Assembly (NCBI GenBank): GCA_946554445.1
Contig: CAMNSD010000032.1
Location: forward strand, 1-49,390
Reading direction: 5' to 3'
Source: an uncultured Lachnospiraceae bacterium
GTDB taxonomy: Bacteria > Bacillota > Clostridia > Lachnospirales > Lachnospiraceae
DNA length: 49,390 nt
Shown: in pieces, positions 43,336 through 49,390 of the stretch
Layout of the letters: each line of letters begins with the position of its first letter
Position numbering within the stretch: position 1 is the first letter of the stretch
The notes under the pieces: model-generated
What the model saw: the letters and a program-made list of their open reading frames with translations, nothing else
Databases searched by the model: none
What the model was told of the DNA's origin: nothing
Program-made: the position numbers and the translations under genes

Positions 43336-44925
43336 TTACACACCTTCGTCCTTTTCCCTATACAAATATTCGCCAATCCCCATTAATATAAATACAAACG
43401 GCGTACAGCATACTTGTTGGTAACAGAAAAAGTTGTAAGCCATATAAGAAACTGCAGCAGCCGCAATTCCTGTCAACAGGATATTCCTGCGTTCTGTCTT
43501 TAAAAAACGTCCCACAGCCGTCACAAAAATTCCCCCATAAGATATGAATCCCAAGATTCCACCATTTATAAGCATATTCAGCCATTCGTTATGGGCGTTC
43601 GTAAGTACCTTCTGCCCCCAGTACAGTTCCGCTTCCCCACTGTGATATGCCGCCACATAACTGCTTAGGCAGTCCGGTCCTACACCCACCAGCTTATACA
43701 GGATATTTTCTTCCCGGAAAACCTTAACCACAAAACTCCAGATACGTCCCCGGCCATTACCCCAGGTCTCATTCCAGGTAAAATAAGATATGGAGGACAG
43801 TCTCTGTGATACCTTCTCCGGCAGGAATCTGCTCGTCTGCAGGATGATAAGGCCCACGATCCCTGCGAACACCACACCCACACCTATGAGCACCACCCAA
43901 CGCACCCGTAGCATCATCTCCGCTGGATACGTTTTATCCTGCCGACACCGCAACGCCACATACAGTGCCAGACAGATTCCCAGAAGCACCCAGGTCAATG
44001 CGGAATTTAAGATCAGGTTTGTCAAGAAATCATATTGCAGTTCCGGATTCGGATCAATCCGCATCAGAAAGGACATCACCGTGCCGGATAGAAAAAACAG
44101 CATACAGACGAACATAAACCGACGCAGGCTCTCTCTTTTTTCCACACATACCCAGAAAAATATCAGCATAAAACCCGCCAGCGCAAAGTAGGCGCTGTCA
44201 CTGTTCTGCGTCACTAGAGTACAAAAGCCTATGACCGTATAGATGCCGCTCACAATCTTCCAAATCTTATCGCCTGTAAAAAGAAAAACCGCAATTCCCA
44301 TCGGCAAAACTACGACCAGATAACTTGCATACCAAGTAGCCTGTCCCACCGTGGAAAGAAACTGTGCCATCTGACCGTCTGATAACCCGCGATAAAACCC
44401 AATGGGATCTATTCCCAGCCGATGCATAATGCCAATCAGAAACACGATTGCCGACACTGCGCACAAGATTACTAGTACCGGGCGATAACATTTCCCGAAA
44501 CGAGAAAGAAGCAAATACAGCAATACAAAACTGACCTGTGAAAACAATCCCATATTCCAGCCAAACGTACCCCACAGTGCATCTTCATAAAACCCACTCA
44601 AAACAGCGGCCAGCACAGTTGCCAACAGATACGCCAGCACAAAGCCATCCGTGATCGAAAGACTCCATTTTTTCTTTTCTAGAAAACAAAAAACACCATA
44701 CAAAACCGCCAGCATCAATAAGGGGATAAATCCCAGCCGCAAAATGTTCCTGTAAATCTCAAACTTGGCATTTCCAATCTGATCATACCCTTCCTTCGCA
44801 TACAAGGGCACTGCAATACACACCACCGCCGCCACCACTGCCAGCAGATATTCAATTAACTGTCCCGTAATCTCCAGGCCGGCACTCTGCCCGCCCTCTT
44901 TTATTTTATGCAGCTTATTACTCAT
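43336..44925 (-). CDS. O-antigen ligase-like (Wzy_C) membrane protein A
   Basis: 529 aa with about 11-12 membrane helices. The Wzy_C/WaaL-type periplasmic loop is visible: WGNGRGRIWSF, VGVGPDCLSSY, LTNAHNEWLNMLINGG, characteristic of O-antigen ligases and polymerases acting on lipid-linked glycans. In a Gram-positive these usually polymerise or attach surface polysaccharide or teichoic-type polymers. Its start codon overlaps the stop of the upstream paralogue by four bases. Confidence 0.82.
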   Translation of the reverse strand: MSNKLHKIKEGGQSAGLEITGQLIEYLLAVVAAVVCIAVPLYAKEGYDQIGNAKFEIYRNILRLGFIPLLMLAVLYGVFCFLEKKKWSLSITDGFVLAYLLATVLAAVLSGFYEDALWGTFGWNMGLFSQVSFVLLYLLLSRFGKCYRPVLVILCAVSAIVFLIGIMHRLGIDPIGFYRGLSDGQMAQFLSTVGQATWYASYLVVVLPMGIAVFLFTGDKIWKIVSGIYTVIGFCTLVTQNSDSAYFALAGFMLIFFWVCVEKRESLRRFMFVCMLFFLSGTVMSFLMRIDPNPELQYDFLTNLILNSALTWVLLGICLALYVALRCRQDKTYPAEMMLRVRWVVLIGVGVVFAGIVGLIILQTSRFLPEKVSQRLSSISYFTWNETWGNGRGRIWSFVVKVFREENILYKLVGVGPDCLSSYVAAYHSGEAELYWGQKVLTNAHNEWLNMLINGGILGFISYGGIFVTAVGRFLKTERRNILLTGIAAAAVSYMAYNFFCYQQVCCTPFVFILMGIGEYLYREKDEGV

Positions 44926-46625
44926 GTTTTCTCCCTGCTTTCACGCAAGATCCCCTCTCCCATCCCTAACAACATAAAGAAATAGGGCGTATTTAATACC
45001 TGCTGAAAACTTACCATATTATGTACCGTATATGCCAACAGACAAACTGCGCACACATATAAAAGCGGCTGCCTGCCAGCGTTCCTATTATACCGCACCA
45101 GAGCACTTCCTACAAACCCCACATAACACAAAAATCCCAATGCCCCCATATTGATCAGGATAGAAAGAGCCTCATTGTGGGCGTTCGTCAGCCTTTCATC
45201 GCCAAATTTCTCCACAAGCTGCTCAGCCAGCCCCGGCACCTCATAGATATAGACCGCAAAACAATCCGGCCCCACCCCCAAAATCTTATGCAATGTGTCT
45301 AGCCCTCGATAGGCTTCCACACTGCAGTTCCAGGCCGCTCCTCGACCGTTGCCCCAGTTATCATGAAACCATTTTATGGGGTTGTCTGCGTTACCTTCAT
45401 CAGACACTATACCCTGACCGGGCACAGACCTATCTGCCCTATCATACAATAATCTTTCGGTCTTTATCAGTCCCCAAAGACAGATGCAGACTATCCATAT
45501 CACTATCAAAATCCTGATCGCTTTCCCTGTCTTCGTTGACTCTGCTGTACTCACGGTCTCTGTTGTCTTTACCGTCTCTGCTGTTTTTTTCAAACCACTT
45601 TCATGCAACGACTCCATCTTTTCATCATCCGTTAGTCTTTTCTTCCGCCTCAACAGCCTAAGCCCCGCATATACCGCCCATAAGACAGCCAACGCCCACA
45701 AAGTAACATTGGAATCCGTCAGTCTCTCCATCACCAAAGGACCGCCCTCGTTGACATCACTCCCGTAATTCATACTAAACCCAGGCAGATAACGCAGAAT
45801 CCGTCCCAACTGACATCCTGCCGCAAACAACATACCTAATTCCATCCACCGATAAAGCCGTCGCACATTATGCAGGGAAAACAGCAAAAGTGCCACAAAT
45901 ACAGCTCCAAACACCAGATATGCGCTCTCGCTTCCCTGTACCACCCCGGCAAGCATCGCCACAATACTGTAGAGACCTGCTGCCGCCCGCTGCCATCTCT
46001 TTTCACTGCACCAATAAAGGGTTACCCCTATGGGCGCCGTCAACGACCAATATCCACAGAACCAATTAATATTCCCCAGCGTGGAAATAAACCCCGGCGT
46101 CCGCCCTTCCATGATAATAGGATAGATCGAATAGCGGTTCAAAATCCCCAAAATAAATACCCCTGCAGCGGCAGACATCCAAACCGCCAGCCAGCCGGTA
46201 CAACATACAAAATACCGGGAAAAGAAAAAATACAGAAGCACCAGCATCATCTGCATTACCACACCCATATACCAGCCTTCCGCACCCCAGAATGCCTCTT
46301 TTTTATAAGAAGAACCCAGATAGGACAGCATCACAGCCACAAAATACCCGTAGGCAAACCAATCCGTCACAGACATCCTGTGGTAGTATTCTGTAAGAAA
46401 TCCCGGTCGCCGGATTACGATGCACAAAACAACAACGAGCATTGCCGCTATGACAGTAAACGTCACGTTCCGAAAAAAGATATACTTCACTTCTCCAATC
46501 CGCAGATATCCACCTGGCGCATAGTAGGGGTAGACCACTGACATTACAATAAAGTATAGCGACAGGATGGTTTGTCCGATTTTGTGGTTTAGGCTTTTAT
46601 TTTTACTATTTGATATTGCTCTCAC
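44922..46625 (-). CDS. O-antigen ligase-like (Wzy_C) membrane protein B
   Basis: 567 aa, paralogous to the downstream gene: WGNGRGAAWNC, LGVGPDCFAVY, LTNAHNEALSILINMG occur at the same place. Differences: a Thr/Glu-rich internal loop (about 340-375; KKTAETVKTTETVSTAES) and a longer extracellular segment. About 11-12 membrane helices. The start GTG 46625 lacks an obvious RBS and could be further in. First gene of a two-gene pair. Confidence 0.8.
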   Translation of the reverse strand: MRAISNSKNKSLNHKIGQTILSLYFIVMSVVYPYYAPGGYLRIGEVKYIFFRNVTFTVIAAMLVVVLCIVIRRPGFLTEYYHRMSVTDWFAYGYFVAVMLSYLGSSYKKEAFWGAEGWYMGVVMQMMLVLLYFFFSRYFVCCTGWLAVWMSAAAGVFILGILNRYSIYPIIMEGRTPGFISTLGNINWFCGYWSLTAPIGVTLYWCSEKRWQRAAAGLYSIVAMLAGVVQGSESAYLVFGAVFVALLLFSLHNVRRLYRWMELGMLFAAGCQLGRILRYLPGFSMNYGSDVNEGGPLVMERLTDSNVTLWALAVLWAVYAGLRLLRRKKRLTDDEKMESLHESGLKKTAETVKTTETVSTAESTKTGKAIRILIVIWIVCICLWGLIKTERLLYDRADRSVPGQGIVSDEGNADNPIKWFHDNWGNGRGAAWNCSVEAYRGLDTLHKILGVGPDCFAVYIYEVPGLAEQLVEKFGDERLTNAHNEALSILINMGALGFLCYVGFVGSALVRYNRNAGRQPLLYVCAVCLLAYTVHNMVSFQQVLNTPYFFMLLGMGEGILRESREKT

Positions 46626-46879
46626 TGATTCATCACCGGCATATTTTTATGATTCTACTTATCCAGCAATACGGATTTTTATTATTCTGGATTTGAATAT
46701 CATCATCATGTAATATTTAGATTATATATGAAATACTTAACCGCTACAATCTGTAGATTGAAAATCCGGTCCCGTTTTTAGGTAAATGCGCAGACTACTG
46801 AATAATTACAAATAATTTTACAATTCCGAAACATTTTTGAGGTATTCTTTTTATTATTTGAAAAGGAAGTTGATAAAAG

Positions 46880-47346
46880 ATGGCTGAATTATTAATTGTA
46901 GAGGACGAATTGTCCATTAATGAATTGATACGCAAAAATCTAAGCCTTACAGGACATCATTGTACACAGGCTTTCGATGGATTATCTGCGGTCACACTAT
47001 TGGAAAATGAAAAGTATGATTTGGTTGTGCTGGATATTATGCTTCCCGGATTAGACGGTTATCAGGTGTTTGAAAGAGTTTCCGGGACGCCGGTCATTTT
47101 TTTGACAGCAAAAAGTGAATTGACTGACAAACTGAAAGGACTGGCTATGGGGGCAGATGATTACCTGACAAAACCGTTTCAGATGCTAGAACTGGCAGCA
47201 AGGGTAGAAGCGGTGCTGCGGCGGACAAAAAAGTTAAGTCAGAATTTATAATGGGTGACCTCAAATGTGATTTTGACAGAGGTACCCGTACCGTGGATGT
47301 CCATATTCAGAGACTGCGCCGTAAGCTACATTTGGAAAATCAGAGC
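46880..47346 (+). pseudogene. OmpR-type response regulator, frameshifted and internally deleted
   Basis: A receiver domain (VEDELS, VVLDIMLPGLDGYQ, DDYLTKPFQM) is intact for 123 aa, then the frame shifts at an A6 run (47227-47232) and stops. In the next frame GDLKCDFDR is joined directly to GTRTVDVHIQRLRRKL, the end of a winged helix, so most of the DNA-binding domain (roughly 60 codons) is missing. Any product would be a lone receiver. RBS AAGGAAG upstream. Clearly degenerate. Confidence 0.85.
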
Positions 47347-48201
47347 TTGTTTATATGGAAAAAGGAAATTGCCCCGTTCTATGTGTTTATGGCAGCTTTC
47401 CGGCCCCGTGGCAGGATTATGGACTGATGTATATCGGAAACCTCAATGAGACCATCCAGTCATGGCGTCATACAAAAAATATTCTTTTTTGACAGGCGCT
47501 ACCGCAACCCTTATGACGTCATTTTTTCTGTTTCAACTTCTAAATATTATTTTTCACCCATTAAGACAAATTTCCAGTGTTGCACACAATTTTAATCTTA
47601 TGGCAGAACAGATAGAAAACCAGATCAAACAGCTTGAGGATGCCTCAGAGCAAAAACAACAGTTTGTCATGTCGGAATACAACAGACTTCAAAACATGGC
47701 ATATCAACTTCTTGATATGGCATTGCTCCGCAGGAATGAAATGCAGGATAGCGACTGTTCCATGAAAGAACTTTTTACGAAGTCGAAAAAGATTATGCAC
47801 GTGAGAGCATCAAAAAAGAAAATAAGGTTAACTTATGTTTTGTCTCAAAATTATATTGTCAAGGGAAATATGGAACAGCTTCTGATACTGATAAATAACC
47901 TGATTGATAATGCAATCAAGGCAAGCCGACAGGAAGATGAAATTCATATCTCTGCATATTCAGAGAAAGCTGCCATTGTAGTGGAAGTCGAGGATCATGG
48001 AACTGGCATGGAGAAAGCGCAGATATCACATATAAAAAGGCTTTTTATCGTATTGATAAGGCGCGGAGCCGCGCTGCCGGCGGGACAGGACTTGGGCTTG
48101 CTATCTGTGAAAAGATTATGCAGATTCATCATGCTAAGATGTCATTTACTTCTGAGCCGGGAGCAGGAACAATTGTGAGACTGTTTTTTCCTGTGGAATG
48201 A
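47347..48201 (+). pseudogene. Sensor histidine kinase remnant
   Basis: Pieces of one kinase appear in shifting frames: an extracellular remnant (DYGLMYIGNLNETIQSW), a frame change at TTTTTT near 47486, membrane helix and HAMP (LNIIFHPLRQISSVAHNF), then MSEYNRLQNMAYQLLDMALL with the phosphoacceptor His region missing between QQFV and MSEYN. The ATPase domain has LLILINNLIDNAIKAS and VEDHGTGMEKA, then another frameshift near 48045. In the other frame FYRIDKARSRAAGGTGLGLA continues to a stop at 48199-48201. It cannot phosphorylate. Confidence 0.85.
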
Positions 48202-48316
48202 AAACTATTTATAGAAATACGAATTATTTTACAAGTTTGCAATAACACTAATATTTTTTTGATACAGAGAGGTTTTATAGTGTATCTATCAAAACAAAGT
48301 AGAAAGGAGTTCCACT

Positions 48317-49196
48317 ATGAAACAAAAAAACATTTTAAAATTGACGACGGCAACATTTGCCATTATTGGTTCAGATACAATACTCTTTAATTCAGCGGCG
48401 GAAATGACTTTGGCGGCAAATAATGGAAAGGTAGAAAAAGTACCTACTACCTATCAGGTTTCGGGCAGTCCGGAAACCACATTGCCAAAGGCTGCAGAAG
48501 GCGAAAAGGGCAAAGAAAACGGAAGTGTAAAAGCAAATTATACGCTGAGTCTCGACAGTCTGAATACCGGAGCACCTACAGATACGGATTTGACAATGGA
48601 AGAGGCAGCTGAAACGGGAGCACAGTATTTAAAGGATATATTCAATCTGGATTTGGAAGGGGCTTATGTGTACATGTGCTATTACCCAGGTACTGAAACT
48701 TTCCCCCGTGCTTTTTGGTCAGCCGACATTCTATTTCAGAAAGAGCAGAAACCTTGAGAGCACAAGATGGTCATATATGATAGACGCTGTGACAGGAGAA
48801 CTTTTTAATATCAGCTATGGTAGACAGTTAGATGTCAGCGTCCCACTTGGCTATAATGAAGCGTTGGAAAAAGATTACAGTATCTATGCAGAACTTGCCA
48901 AAAAGAAAGTGGCAGAATGTAAGCTGATAGATAGTCCGATAGACAGAGTGGAGTATAATTGTCAGGGTTATTCCGGAAATGATCCGACAATTGCAGTGGA
49001 TGTCATTGGTAAGAACGGGGAAATTGTCAACATGGATTTTTCACGGTATGATCAGACATTTTTAGGGCTCATTACGGATACTTCACGGAAAATAACAGAA
49101 TCCGCGTTTGACAGTGCCGTCGGAGAGGTGGAGTCTGTTGAAGCGGAAAACATCGGGGATGATACAACAACATGGACAACGAGCATTATAAAATAG
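48317..49196 (+). pseudogene. Secreted protein, frameshifted
   Basis: An N-terminal signal-like segment (MKQKNILKLTTATFAIIG) begins a 146-aa frame that ends at a stop in KEQKP. A second frame continues from about 48740 (NLESTRWSYMIDAVTGELFNISYGR) to 49196. One base change near 48745-48760 joins them into a protein of about 290 aa with a PepSY-like look (MIDAVTGELFN, EAAETGAQYL). AAAGGAG precedes the ATG by 7 bases. Could also be a sequencing error. Confidence 0.7.
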
Positions 49197-49200
49197 CAGA

Positions 49201-49356
49201 TTGATTTGGGAATTAGATAAACATAGAAAAGCATTTGTTGGAAGAAAAGCAATGAACGCTTTTCTGCGTTTAGAAATATTTAGTCGTTTACAAATTAAGG
49301 GAAAAGAAAAATGTGAACTAATCAGACAACTACTTGCTAGGGTAAAGTTTTTGTAG
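49201..49356 (+). pseudogene. Unidentified coding fragment at window end
   Basis: An open frame runs from 49201 to a stop at 49354-49356, with WELDKHRKAFVGRKAMNAFL, RLEIFSRLQIKGKEK and QLLARVKFL. It has no clear start or RBS and could be the tail of a truncated gene. Its last six codons (ARVKFL and stop) lie in the terminal inverted repeat and are mirrored at the left end of the window, so it may be the 3' end of a repeated element's gene. No family recognised. Confidence 0.35.
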
Positions 49357-49388
49357 GAAAAGAGAAAAGAAAGAAATAGGAAAGCACC
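49336..49388. repeat. Right arm of window-spanning inverted repeat
   Basis: Starts GCTAGGGTAAAGTTTTTG and ends AATAGGAAAGCACC; reverse complement of 1-52 with a few changes and one base length difference in the purine-rich middle. Two further bases (TT) remain before the window end. Confidence 0.75.
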
Positions 49389-49390
49389 TT

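Overview
The window looks like chromosomal DNA of an anaerobic Firmicute, most likely a Lachnospiraceae-type gut Clostridium (Clostridia cluster XIVa). This is inferred from the gene set: class II galT, a T-box ahead of proS, MutS2, YhaM, a B12-binding radical SAM protein of the DUF4080 type, and many Gly/Asp-rich cell-surface proteins. GC is moderate, with AT-rich islands. Genus cannot be settled from sequence reading alone. Most genes lie on the minus strand. No rRNA, tRNA or CRISPR array was seen.

Layout. 0-1.3 kb: accessory debris, namely a serine recombinase 3' fragment, a possible 28-aa hydrophobic peptide gene between two hairpin-containing direct repeats, and one arm of an inverted repeat that recurs at the far end of the window. 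1.3-8.6 kb: housekeeping genes (rlmD-type methyltransferase, yhaM, an HtrA-like protein without its catalytic residues, mutS2) and an OmpR-type regulator. 8.7-12.2 kb: the regulator is separated from its probable kinase by two AT-rich membrane-protein genes. 12.2-13.2 kb: a DUF3990/DUF3791/DUF3791 toxin-antitoxin-like operon. 13.2-21.3 kb: trmL, an aminotransferase, an Lrp-type regulator, an AIR-synthase-like protein, a VanW protein, an unlisted 31-aa membrane peptide, a DEDDh exonuclease and a radical SAM enzyme. 22-27.5 kb: galK and galT below an AraC regulator and two phosphorelay response regulators. 27.6-32 kb: a membrane-anchored amidase with an Arg-rich repeat tail, and a BlaR1/BlaI-like pair with a clear promoter and operator.

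32.7-46.6 kb is the most distinctive part. Four enzymes make and activate 2-aminoethylphosphonate (AEP): PEP mutase, phosphonopyruvate decarboxylase, AEP transaminase and a LicC/PntC-like cytidylyltransferase. Directly upstream in the same apparent operon are a protein that fuses a YidC/Oxa1 insertase domain to a TagB/TagF-type polyol-phosphate transferase domain, a small membrane protein, and a large membrane-bound alkaline-phosphatase-superfamily enzyme with a G10 homopolymer inside its gene. proS with its T-box and two tandem O-antigen-ligase-like proteins follow. Together they suggest a pathway that puts AEP on a surface glycan or lipid, possibly with phase variation. This is inference from the gene set.

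46.9-49.4 kb is decaying sequence: a two-component system with deletions and frameshifts, a frameshifted secreted protein, an unidentified coding fragment, and the second inverted-repeat arm.
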